DNA of 64,000 nt. Origin: Chitinimonas_A lacunae (lineage in GTDB: Bacteria > Pseudomonadota > Gammaproteobacteria > Burkholderiales > Chitinimonadaceae). The stretch covers positions 248,001-312,000 of the forward strand of contig NZ_JBHSBU010000001.1 in NCBI RefSeq assembly GCF_042650885.1, read 5' to 3'. How positions within the stretch are numbered: position 1 is the stretch's first letter; every line of letters starts with the position of its first letter. The notes beneath the pieces were generated by a model. The model was not told the origin of the DNA, ran no database searches, and worked only from the letters and a program-made list of their open reading frames with translations. The position numbers and the translations under genes are program-made. This document shows, piece after piece, positions 33,058 through 40,598 of the stretch.

Positions 33058-34893
33058 ATGGCCCGCATCGAAAACCACAAATACAGCATCGAGGAAGCTT
33101 TCAGGGAATGCTTCTACATCGTCCCCGACTACCAGCGCGAGTACGTCTGGACGGACAAGGAAGTGCATCAGCTGCTGGAGGACATCGGCGAGCAGATCGA
33201 TGCGGGCACCACGCGGGAATACTTCATCGGCACCGTGCTGGTGTCGCCGACCGATCAGAAGAACCACTACGAGGTGATCGACGGCCAACAGCGCCTGACC
33301 ACCTTCTTCCTGCTGCTGTGCGCCCTCAAACATCTGTTCCAAGGTGAACCGCAGCGGCAGATGATTGCCGGGCTGATCTCGACCAGCTACGTGGACAGCG
33401 ACGGCGAGGTGTGCACCACCCTGAAGTTGGAGCCGCGTTACGAGAGCGCTGGCGAAGTGATGGCCAAGCTGGTGGAGTTAGACGCCGAACCGCTGGCCGT
33501 GCGCGCAGGCATTCAGGCTGCAGGGATCGCCAGCTTCGGCTCACTGGAGAATCTGGTCAACGCCTACAGCACGCTGTACCGCTACCTGAAGGACAACTAC
33601 GACGATGCGTCCAAGCTGAAGAAGTATTGGGGCTACCTGGCCAACAACGTGGTGTTTATCCAGATCTCCACCGACGTGAGCAGTGCGCTGAAGATCTTCG
33701 AAACCATCAACGAGCGCGGCGTGGGCCTGAACCCGATGGACTTGCTCAAGAACCTGCTGTTCACGCAGGTCAAGCAAGCGCAGTTCACCCAGCTCAAAGA
33801 CGAGTGGAAGAAGATCACCAAGCCGCTGGAGAAGGAGAAGGAAAAGCCGCTGCGCTTCCTGCGCTACTTCCTGATGGCCAACTACGTGATCAAGAACGAA
33901 CGTGGCGACGCAGTGGTGCGCGAGGACGAGATCTACGACTGGTTCATCGCCAAGGGCAACGCGGCGCTGTGCGATTACGAAGGCAAGCCCTTCGAGTTCG
34001 TGCGCAAGGTGATCCGCAACGTCGAGCACTACTTGGCTTTTGCCAACGGACTGGGCAATGACGGCAAGCCCAGCCTGGCGATGGACAGCCTCAAGCGGCT
34101 GGCGGGTGGTGCATTCAGCTTGCACTACGTCTTGCTGCTGGCAGCGGCCAACTTTCCGAAACCGCTTTTCGATCACTTCGTGGCGCAGCTGGAGAGCTTC
34201 CTCTTCTACTACATCTTCACCAAGACGCCGACCAAGGATCTGGAACGCAGCTTCTCGCAATGGGCCGACGAGCTGCGTGCAATAGCCGAGGCCAGCGATC
34301 CTGTGAAGCAGAAGGTGCAGCTCAACGCCTTCGTCGCCGACCGCTTCGAAAAGAACATGGCGGGCAAGTCGCAGGAACTGTCCGACGCCCTCAAGCGCTT
34401 CACTCTGCATTCGATGCAGCAGTACCGCACACGCTACTTGCTCGCGCGACTGACCCAGCACGTCGAGATGGCGTTCAGTGGGCTGAAAACCCCGGGTAGT
34501 CTGGAGCCCTTTACCAAGCTGGAAATCGAGCACATCTTGCCCGACAACCCGAAGGCGGAACTGCGTGCGACGTGGGCGGCAGAGAACCCGAACGCGGCCT
34601 ACGACGACTACAAGAATCGCCTCGGCAATCTGACTTTGCTGGAGAAGCCGATCAACATCGTCGCGGGGAACGACTTCTACACGGCCAAGCAGGTCGAGTA
34701 CGGCAAGAGCGGCAACTACCTGACCCGCAGTCTGGTGGCGCTGACCGACGTCGGGCAGAACACATCGATTTCCCGGATCAACGCCAAGCTGGCGGCTTTT
34801 CCTGCTTGGAATGCCGCATCCATCGAGAAGCGCCACGGGCTGCTCATCACTCTGGCGCAGGAAGTCTGGAAAACGACGACCATCGACGTCTGA
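33058..34893 (+). CDS. GmrSD-like type IV restriction nuclease, DUF262 plus DUF1524 (611 aa)
   Basis: The N-terminal DUF262 domain has VPDYQREYVWTDKEV (about residues 22-36) and EVIDGQQRLTTFFLLL (about 75-90), the ParB-like NTP-binding motif of GmrS. The C-terminal DUF1524 domain has LEIEHILPDNPKAEL and YKNRLGNLTLLEKP, an HNH-type His-Asn nuclease. Fused proteins of this type attack modified phage DNA. The gene is 12 bases behind vsr but has a higher GC content, so it may be a separate acquisition or a phage cargo gene. Its stop directly abuts the stop of the Rz gene. Confidence 0.87.
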   Translation: MARIENHKYSIEEAFRECFYIVPDYQREYVWTDKEVHQLLEDIGEQIDAGTTREYFIGTVLVSPTDQKNHYEVIDGQQRLTTFFLLLCALKHLFQGEPQRQMIAGLISTSYVDSDGEVCTTLKLEPRYESAGEVMAKLVELDAEPLAVRAGIQAAGIASFGSLENLVNAYSTLYRYLKDNYDDASKLKKYWGYLANNVVFIQISTDVSSALKIFETINERGVGLNPMDLLKNLLFTQVKQAQFTQLKDEWKKITKPLEKEKEKPLRFLRYFLMANYVIKNERGDAVVREDEIYDWFIAKGNAALCDYEGKPFEFVRKVIRNVEHYLAFANGLGNDGKPSLAMDSLKRLAGGAFSLHYVLLLAAANFPKPLFDHFVAQLESFLFYYIFTKTPTKDLERSFSQWADELRAIAEASDPVKQKVQLNAFVADRFEKNMAGKSQELSDALKRFTLHSMQQYRTRYLLARLTQHVEMAFSGLKTPGSLEPFTKLEIEHILPDNPKAELRATWAAENPNAAYDDYKNRLGNLTLLEKPINIVAGNDFYTAKQVEYGKSGNYLTRSLVALTDVGQNTSISRINAKLAAFPAWNAASIEKRHGLLITLAQEVWKTTTIDV

Positions 34894-35409
34894 TCACGGC
34901 GTGGGCGAAGGGGTTTGCTTTGCCGCCCCCATCTCCCTGACCCACCCCTGCAACGCCCTCAGTTGCTCGGCTGTTTCGTGGCAGGTCTGGTAGTTGGCGG
35001 CAACGGTTCCGGCGACGGTAGAGAGCGCAATGCCTGCGGCGGCCGCATCAACATCTCGGGCGGGTTCGGGCAGTTCACCGGCGGCGGCAGCGTCGTGCAG
35101 GCGCACAAAGCCACGGTTGATAGCGCAAGAAGCATCGGCTTGAACGGGCACATAGACGGGAACCTCCTTGATGATGGTGTCGCCCTTCTCGCGGACGACG
35201 CGGATGCGGTCGACGTACTCGGTGACGACCTTGACGGTTGCTTGCGCCTGCCGCTCGCGGACGGCGGCGACCTGCAGGGTTTGTTGCTGTATGGCGGCAT
35301 CCCATTGCGCTTGAACGTGGCTCGCACCCTTGATCCAGCCGAAGCCGACCAGGGCGACGCCGAGCGCCGCGAGGGCCAGCAGCCGGTACGGCCACGGAAT
35401 CACGCTCAC
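34894..35409 (-). CDS. Rz: Rz-type inner-membrane spanin subunit (171 aa)
   Basis: The N-terminus has one membrane anchor (LLALAALGVALVGFGWIKG), followed by a long charged helix (QQQTLQVAAVRERQAQATVK) typical of Rz. It joins the outer-membrane lipoprotein Rz1, encoded inside it, to fuse the membranes in the last step of lysis. The start is GTG 35409, which overlaps the endolysin stop by 4 bases; the longer frame to 35469 lies inside the endolysin gene. The last 70 residues are a soluble tail beyond the nested gene. Confidence 0.82.
   Translation of the reverse strand: MSVIPWPYRLLALAALGVALVGFGWIKGASHVQAQWDAAIQQQTLQVAAVRERQAQATVKVVTEYVDRIRVVREKGDTIIKEVPVYVPVQADASCAINRGFVRLHDAAAAGELPEPARDVDAAAAGIALSTVAGTVAANYQTCHETAEQLRALQGWVREMGAAKQTPSPTP
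34959..35153 (-). CDS. Rz1: Rz1 outer-membrane lipoprotein nested in Rz in another frame (64 aa)
   Basis: In an alternative frame wholly inside Rz, the ATG at 35153 begins MCPFKPMLLALSTVALCACT. This is a short signal peptide with a lipobox (ALCAC). A proline-rich mature part follows (TTLPPPVNCPNPP, SPEPLPPTT), the hallmark of Rz1. The start could also be the second Met. Nested Rz/Rz1 pairs are well known in lambdoid and other phages. Confidence 0.85.
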   Translation of the reverse strand: MCPFKPMLLALSTVALCACTTLPPPVNCPNPPEMLMRPPQALRSLPSPEPLPPTTRPATKQPSN

Positions 35410-35915
35410 GATGCCTCCCCGATGCACTGCCGGTATTCGGCTTCTCGCCGTGTAGCCAGCCCACCGCACAGCCGCGCGTTGGTGGGCAGCGCGCAGTCAT
35501 TTCCCCGGAAGAAGCGCCAGCGCAGCAGTTCGGCGCAAGCTCCCGCGTAGTCCTCGGCGTTGAGTTTCCTGACCAGCGTGGACCGGCAGAACGCGTGGCT
35601 GCCGACGTTGTAGGAGAAGCTCACCAGCGCGTCGTACTCGTGCTGGGCCAGAGGCACGGTCACACATTGCTTGAGCGCTCCCTCGAATTGCTGTACGTCG
35701 GTGAGCGCCCGAGCCAGCGCCTTTGGCGGCGTGGTGGTGTCGCCCAGCTTCACCCCGGTAGTGGTGCCAAAACCAATGGTCGGCACATCACCCTTGACCG
35801 GGATCACCGCGCGGTCGGTGTAGCCCTCGTGCAGCACGATGCCGACCAAGGCGGCGGCGGACAGCGTCAGTCCGGCCACCGTCCTGCGCATCACGGGTGA
35901 TGGTGGTCGGGTCAT
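35406..35915 (-). CDS. Phage endolysin, glycoside hydrolase family 24 lysozyme with SAR-like N-terminus (169 aa)
   Basis: The N-terminal hydrophobic segment (VAGLTLSAAALVGIVL) lacks a cleavage motif and fits a signal-arrest-release anchor. It is followed at once by the catalytic HEGYTDRAVIP and then KGDVPTIGFGTT, the Glu-Asp-Thr triad region of T4-type lysozymes. It cleaves peptidoglycan glycan strands. The start overlaps the holin stop (ATGA) and its stop overlaps the Rz start (GTGA), forming a coupled lysis cassette. Confidence 0.92.
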   Translation of the reverse strand: MTRPPSPVMRRTVAGLTLSAAALVGIVLHEGYTDRAVIPVKGDVPTIGFGTTTGVKLGDTTTPPKALARALTDVQQFEGALKQCVTVPLAQHEYDALVSFSYNVGSHAFCRSTLVRKLNAEDYAGACAELLRWRFFRGNDCALPTNARLCGGLATRREAEYRQCIGEAS

Positions 35916-36139
35916 CGGTGCATCTCCGGCTGCGCCACGATGCGAGCCACGGTTGCGCCGATGCTGGCGGCAAAGGCCAGCAGCACAAACGCGCCGCGCG
36001 GCAGTACGTCCCCGAACAGCGGCACCACCACTTCCGCTGCCGTGAAGGCAGCGGCCAGCAGCGAGAAGCGGATGCTCCAGGCACGTCGCAACACGCGCCG
36101 CCAGTCGTCCAGAAGGCAGATCTTCGGCTTGGCAGTCAT
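35912..36139 (-). CDS. Putative phage holin (75 aa)
   Basis: The start ATG 36139 (MTAKPKICLLDDW) overlaps the preceding gene by 4 bases. There are two hydrophobic helices (FSLLAAAFTAAEVVVPLFG and RGAFVLLAFAASIGATVAR) after a charged N-terminus. A small two-helix protein directly before a lysozyme gene is almost always the holin that triggers lysis or depolarises the membrane to activate a SAR endolysin. The longer frame to 36256 is rejected because it lies inside the neighbour. Confidence 0.78.
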   Translation of the reverse strand: MTAKPKICLLDDWRRVLRRAWSIRFSLLAAAFTAAEVVVPLFGDVLPRGAFVLLAFAASIGATVARIVAQPEMHR

Positions 36140-36462
36140 TGCACGCCTCCCATCAGCTTCAACTTGATGGCGGCCCCCACAAGCAGCGCGGCCAGGATGC
36201 CGGTGGTCACGACCTTGATGGTGGTCTGCCACGCCGTTCGGCGGGCATCGCGCCACGCTTCCAGCAGATCGCGCAGTTCGCGGATGTCCTTAGCGGCACT
36301 GCCGTTCTCCAGCCCGAGATGGGCAAGGCAACGCTCGGCTCCGCGTTCGGCGGCACGGTCGAGCAGTTCGTCGAAGTCCTCGCGGCGCAGCAGGAGCATG
36401 TTTTCCACGAGGGTCGCCGGTGGCTGCTCTTGGTCGCCTGCGATCTCGGTTGCCGGATCCAT
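36136..36462 (-). CDS. Small phage protein with C-terminal membrane segment, DUF6127-like (108 aa)
   Basis: A helical, charged N-terminal part (DFDELLDRAAERGAERCLAH) is followed by one membrane helix near the end (VVTTGILAALLVGAAIKL). The start has AAGGAGGTGAAGAG in front, one of the best ribosome sites in the phage region. It is first in the lysis cassette and may be an antiholin or a second holin component. The family label is from memory and the function is unproven. Confidence 0.6.
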   Translation of the reverse strand: MDPATEIAGDQEQPPATLVENMLLLRREDFDELLDRAAERGAERCLAHLGLENGSAAKDIRELRDLLEAWRDARRTAWQTTIKVVTTGILAALLVGAAIKLKLMGGVQ

Positions 36463-36498
36463 CTCTTCACCTCCTTATGACCTAGCCTGCCCCGCCGA

Positions 36499-36846
36499 TC
36501 AGGGGGTGGCCAGACTGGTTTTGCACATCAACTGCAATTCATGCCGCCTGGACTGCGGCTCGATCACCGACTCGATGTCGTAGAACCGACCGCCCCACAC
36601 CACCCGCATCTGCGAAGTGACGCCAGTCCGGTAGCGCATCCGGATACGCACGGTGGTTTGCGACTGCAGCGCCTGTGCCGCAAAGAATTCCCGCCCCTGT
36701 AAGGGTTCGACCGATGCCCAGACATCGGCCCAATGCGTCCAGGTGTAGATCGGCTGGCCCCAGTCGTCCTGGGTCATTTCGTAGTTCTGGATCTCGATGC
36801 GGTGGCGCAGGCGCCCGGCTGGCAGACTCAGCATCGCGGCACGCAC
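36499..36846 (-). CDS. Head closure/head-tail joining protein, SPP1 gp16-like (115 aa)
   Basis: LPAGRLRHRIEIQNYEMTQD at the start and TWADV-type WASVEPLQGREFFAAQ, then VIRMRYR-like RIRMRYRTGVTSQMRV, follow the phage head-tail joining family pattern. The protein stacks on the connector and closes the portal. It overlaps the connector gene by 19 bases. It is the last recognisable virion gene: no tail gene follows. Confidence 0.85.
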   Translation of the reverse strand: MRAAMLSLPAGRLRHRIEIQNYEMTQDDWGQPIYTWTHWADVWASVEPLQGREFFAAQALQSQTTVRIRMRYRTGVTSQMRVVWGGRFYDIESVIEPQSRRHELQLMCKTSLATP

Positions 36847-37319
36847 CAGGGATCAAGCAAGGCGTCGGCAAATCCGCGCGGCAGCTCCGAAGCGGTGCCT
36901 GACACCAGTGCCTCGCGCTGCTCGTACCAAGTGCCAATGCGCAGCAGCATCCACTGCCGGATGGATGACGGAACTGCCTGCGCATTGCCAAACCCGCAGA
37001 TCACGGTCACCGTGGCCGCTTGCGGCGTGGTCAAGGTCGGCGGCCAGCGCCCATCCAGGGTGTAGGCCGACGCACTGGTGAGGCTCTGGATCGGCAGCAA
37101 TCCCTCCAGTCCGCCTCGCTCGCCCGCCGCCAATTCCAACTCCCAGGTCTGGGTGATCAGCCTTTGGCCCGTGAGGAACTCGACCTGCTCGCGGGCCGCA
37201 CTGATGAGCGCCGTGATCAAGGCATCGTCGTCATTCAGATCGACCCGCAGGTGAAGCTTGGCCTCAGCCAGCGTCAGCGGCTCGCCCGCAGGTGGCACCG
37301 TCAGAGTCGCTTTCATCAC
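36828..37319 (-). CDS. Head-tail connector protein, gp6-like (163 aa)
   Basis: The N-terminus GEPLTLAEAKLHLRVD and DALITALISAAREQVEFLTG match the phage connector (gp6/gp15-like) family, which forms a ring below the portal. RQWMLLRIGTWYEQREA lies near the C-terminus as usual. It overlaps the capsid gene stop by 4 bases, so capsid and connector are coupled. Confidence 0.85.
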   Translation of the reverse strand: MMKATLTVPPAGEPLTLAEAKLHLRVDLNDDDALITALISAAREQVEFLTGQRLITQTWELELAAGERGGLEGLLPIQSLTSASAYTLDGRWPPTLTTPQAATVTVICGFGNAQAVPSSIRQWMLLRIGTWYEQREALVSGTASELPRGFADALLDPWCVPRC

Positions 37320-38548
37320 GTCGCCTGCTGCAAGGCCTTGACGGCCCCGCCCACGTCGATCAGATTGCCGTCGTGGCGCGAGAACGCCAGGAAGCCCACC
37401 TGTCCTTTCTCGGTGTACTTGGAGTCGGTGAGCCGGAACAGGGACGCGGCCAGCACATCGCGGATCAGGTATTTGGAGAAATCCCCGAATAGCACCGCCT
37501 TGGCCTCGGAGGCCAGCACCGGAACGTGCTGGTTGATGGTGTAGGCGTAGCCCAGCACGGTGTCGGGTTCACGCACCGCCACGCCCGGCAGCCACAGCGG
37601 ACGCTTTTGGTCGTCCTTGAGCTTCTTGATCGCCTTGAGCGTGCTGTCGTGGAACATGAAGCGGCAACGCCCCGCCTGCCGGTAGGCCGGATCGACGCTG
37701 TGCTCCAGGTCGATCAGTTCATCGAAGGTGATGGCCGCAGCGTTCGCAGCGGTCGCCCCGACTCCAGCCGCCGTCACGATACCGGTCGGTTGGCCCACGC
37801 CGGTGCCCACGGTGAAGTGCCGGTTGGTGATGCGCGCAATGCGCTGGGCCAGGCGCTGGTTGATGTGCGCCTCCAGATCGATCACCGCGTCCTGCAGCAA
37901 TTCGAAGGGCACCGCCACCGACTTGGAGCTGTACTTGTAGGCCCCGATGGACTTAACACCGAAGGTGAAGTCCTGCGTCGTGACCGACTGGTTCTCGCCC
38001 ACGATCTCGCCCTCCTCGGCGGTGGCATTGGTGGTCGGGTAGTTGATCGGGTTGCCGCTGGCCGTGGGCAAGGTGGTGGCCACCTCGCGCATGCCGCCAA
38101 ACGCCGCCATTGCCTCGATCAGCTGCCGCGCCACGTCCGTGGGCACCAGATAGCCACCCTCGGCGGGCACCGTGGTACCCATGCTCGCCTGGATGCTGGC
38201 TGCCTTGCGGGCCACCGCTTGCTGCTGCTCGTAGCTCAAGGCGTTGATGCCGCCGCGCAGCCAGGCCACAAAGATGGCCTTCTCCTGCTGCAGCTGGTGG
38301 GCGGCTTCGTCGGTCGACACCCTGCGCTCGTCGCTGCGGCGTTCGGTGGCGGCGTGGTTTTGCGCGTCCAGGTCATAGGCCTTTTGCTGGCGCGCAATCT
38401 GGGCATCGAGCCGGTCGATGTCGGCGACCAGGCGGTCGTACTGTTGTTGCTGGACGTCCTGCCACTGATCGCCAGGGTGCTGGTCGACGAGGTTGCGCAG
38501 GGTCTTGGCATGGTGGGCGCGCTCTTCGCGCAGGGATTGGATGCTCAT
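37316..38548 (-). CDS. Major capsid protein, HK97 family (410 aa)
   Basis: Residues about 1-110 are a charged coiled region (EERAHHAKTLRNLVDQ, DIDRLDAQIARQQKAYDLD) corresponding to the scaffold-like delta domain removed by the protease. The HK97 core begins near SMGTTVPAEGGYLVPTDVAR, with NPINYPTTN, EGEIVGENQS and FTFGVKSIGAYKYSSK. The C-terminus (HDGNLIDVGGAVKAL) is complete. The start ATG at 38548 has GGAGAAAAACC upstream. A terminator-like hairpin lies in the 99-base gap before it. Confidence 0.95.
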   Translation of the reverse strand: MSIQSLREERAHHAKTLRNLVDQHPGDQWQDVQQQQYDRLVADIDRLDAQIARQQKAYDLDAQNHAATERRSDERRVSTDEAAHQLQQEKAIFVAWLRGGINALSYEQQQAVARKAASIQASMGTTVPAEGGYLVPTDVARQLIEAMAAFGGMREVATTLPTASGNPINYPTTNATAEEGEIVGENQSVTTQDFTFGVKSIGAYKYSSKSVAVPFELLQDAVIDLEAHINQRLAQRIARITNRHFTVGTGVGQPTGIVTAAGVGATAANAAAITFDELIDLEHSVDPAYRQAGRCRFMFHDSTLKAIKKLKDDQKRPLWLPGVAVREPDTVLGYAYTINQHVPVLASEAKAVLFGDFSKYLIRDVLAASLFRLTDSKYTEKGQVGFLAFSRHDGNLIDVGGAVKALQQAT

Positions 38549-38573
38549 GGTTTTTCTCCGGAGATGCAGACGT

Positions 38574-38604
38574 AAAAAAAGCCGCCGGAGAGATCTCGGG
38601 CGGC
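38574..38604 (-). terminator. Terminator or attenuator between protease and capsid genes
   Basis: GCCGCC (38581-38586) and GGCGGC (38599-38604) form a stem whose loop contains the palindrome GAGATCTC. On the coding (minus) strand it is followed by seven T residues (38580 to 38574). It is the only classic intrinsic terminator inside the leftward phage operon and lies 26 bases before the capsid start. Confidence 0.7.
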
Positions 38605-38647
38605 GGGAAGGAACAGGACGGGAAATCGGTAGGTACAGGTCGCTGGC

Positions 38648-39397
38648 TCAGGCGCAGCGCTCGATCACGGCCAGGCGCCGCCATCGCTCACGCGCGTCAC
38701 CCACAGGGGAGGCACGCGGCTGCAGGAACGGCGCGTCCGCGTAGGCCGAGAGGTTCCAGCGCTGCTGGGCTGCGGCCTCGGTACTCGCAGTGCTGGAATC
38801 GGTCACGCGATCCACCAGGCCCACCGCCAGCGCTTCCTGCGCGGTGAACCAGGTCTCCGCATCCATCCAGCGCTGGACGGTGGCGGGGTCTTGGCCGCTC
38901 TTGCGCTGGTAATCGGCGGCGATGCTGGCGTCGATCTTCTCCAACGTGAGGGCCATCTCCAGCAGGTCGTGGCGGTTGCCCAGCACCACGCCCCAGGCGT
39001 TGTGGATCATGAGGAAGGCGCCGTCGCTGATTTCGACCTCGTCGGCGGCCAGCGCCACGTAGGACGCGGCCGAGGCGGCCAGACCATCGATGTGGGCGAC
39101 GATGCGCGCCGGGTGCGCGCGCAAAGCGGTGGCCATCGCGCGGGCGTCGAACACGTCGCCTCCCGGAGAGTTGACGCGCAGATGGATCACCGGCGCTTCA
39201 ATTGCTGCCACATCCTGGGCGAAGCGCGCCGCATCGACCCCGCCCCAGGCGTCGGCACCGATCACGTCGTACAGCCAAAGGGTGGCATCGCCCTCTTTCT
39301 CGTTGGCCTGACAGGCGTAGCGCCGGGGCGTGTGGGCGTTGTCACGCAGCAGTTGCTGTAGTCGGTTCATCGGTTTGCGTCGTGGGTGGGGCATCAT
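38648..39397 (-). CDS. Prohead maturation protease, ClpP/SppA-like (249 aa)
   Basis: The serine protease fold is clear: LRVNSPGGDVFDARAMATAL, the nucleophile in DGLAASAASYVALAADEV, and the histidine in LMIHNAWGVVLGNRHDL. It cleaves the capsid delta domain. Two adjacent ATGs at 39397/39394 have AAGGA upstream; an ATG at 39370 is an alternative. The start overlaps the portal gene by about 56 bases, as often seen in head operons. Confidence 0.9.
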   Translation of the reverse strand: MMPHPRRKPMNRLQQLLRDNAHTPRRYACQANEKEGDATLWLYDVIGADAWGGVDAARFAQDVAAIEAPVIHLRVNSPGGDVFDARAMATALRAHPARIVAHIDGLAASAASYVALAADEVEISDGAFLMIHNAWGVVLGNRHDLLEMALTLEKIDASIAADYQRKSGQDPATVQRWMDAETWFTAQEALAVGLVDRVTDSSTASTEAAAQQRWNLSAYADAPFLQPRASPVGDARERWRRLAVIERCA

Positions 39398-40598
39398 GGA
39401 AGTCCTTGGGTTGGGCCAGGTGGTCACCACCGGCCAGCGGCGGGAGGTTTTCCAGCTGGCGGATTTCGTTGGGGGTCATCCAGGCGGGGTTTTGCGTGCC
39501 GCCCAGCGCCCGGGTGTAGTACTCGGCGCGGGCCTTGGAGTCCCCGCGCAGCAGGCCCTCGACGTTGAACTCGACGAACAGCCGCTCGGTGCGGAAACAC
39601 TTGCGGTTGATCTCCTGCTCGATGCGGTTGAGGTGCGGCGCCAGCGTGTACTGCACGAAGCCGATGCCTTGCTGCTCGATGCCCGAACCCCAGGAGGTGG
39701 ACTTATCCGTCTCGCCTACCATGTGCGGCGGCACGCCGAAGGCGCGGGCGATGTCAGCCACCTGGAAGCGCCGCGCTTCGATCAGCTGCGAGTCCTGCGC
39801 CGAGAGCGTGACCTCCTTCAAGTCCGTGCCCTCGGTCAGCACGATGGGTAAGCTGGCGTTGTGCGCGCCGCCGTACTTGCTGGCCCAGATGCGCCGCAGG
39901 TTGTCGATCTGCTCCTGGGTCATCTTGCCGGGCACCTTGAGCGCCACGTCCGGATGCGCGCCACTGGCGAAGAAGCGTGAGCTGAAGGCTTCGGCCGCCA
40001 GCGCCAAGCCAATCGCCTCCCGGGCGGCGTGGCGAATCACGCTCATGCCCCGGGTGCCGTCAAAGCCAAAGCCCGGGATGTGCAGGATGTCGTCTTGGTC
40101 GCGCCCCAGCCACTGGCCATCGCGGAAGAACTCGTAACGCAACCGGCCGCTCACGTTGCGGATGCCGACGGCGCGGCTGTCCAGGGGAATGAGCCCTCGG
40201 ATCGCCCCGCCCCGACCGCGTTCGATCTCGGCCAGGGCGTCGCCCGAGAGCAGCATCTGGGCCAGTAGGTATTCCCAGAACACCGCCGCCGATACCGTGG
40301 GGCACGGCTGCTCGTTCAGCAACCACCACAGATCATTGCGCACACGCTCTCGACCGTCATCGGTGCGCCGGTAGACGGCCAGCGGCAGGCTGGCGATGGC
40401 CCCGGCGATCAGGCGCACGCAGGCATAGACGGCCGTGACGCGCATCGCCGAGGCTTCGTTGACCGCCACGCCCGAGGCGGCGGGGCTACCGGCGAGCAGC
40501 TCGTAGAGCTCGGCGCTGCCCAGGGAAAGAGAATTGTTGACGGCAGGTGTCACGTCGTGGCCGCCCCGCAGGCGTTTGAAGAGGCTGCGAAGATTCAT
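39342..40598 (-). CDS. Phage portal protein, HK97 type (418 aa)
   Basis: Start ATG 40598 (MNLRSLFKRLRGG) overlaps the terminase stop (ATGA). Typical portal segments are present: AMRVTAVYACVRLIAGAIASLPL, GDALAEIERGRGG, IPGFGFDGTRGMSVIRHA, FSSRFFASGAHPD and QVADIARAFGVPPHMVGE. The ring of twelve forms the DNA entry vertex. The length is normal. Longer frames upstream overlap the terminase and are rejected. Confidence 0.95.
   Translation of the reverse strand: MNLRSLFKRLRGGHDVTPAVNNSLSLGSAELYELLAGSPAASGVAVNEASAMRVTAVYACVRLIAGAIASLPLAVYRRTDDGRERVRNDLWWLLNEQPCPTVSAAVFWEYLLAQMLLSGDALAEIERGRGGAIRGLIPLDSRAVGIRNVSGRLRYEFFRDGQWLGRDQDDILHIPGFGFDGTRGMSVIRHAAREAIGLALAAEAFSSRFFASGAHPDVALKVPGKMTQEQIDNLRRIWASKYGGAHNASLPIVLTEGTDLKEVTLSAQDSQLIEARRFQVADIARAFGVPPHMVGETDKSTSWGSGIEQQGIGFVQYTLAPHLNRIEQEINRKCFRTERLFVEFNVEGLLRGDSKARAEYYTRALGGTQNPAWMTPNEIRQLENLPPLAGGDHLAQPKDFHDAPPTTQTDEPTTATAA

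Noticed and set aside
27073..34893. A CRISPR array or cas genes within the defence block
   Set aside because: No regularly spaced repeats and no Cas proteins are visible; the Cas4-like protein at 51135 belongs to the phage recombination genes.
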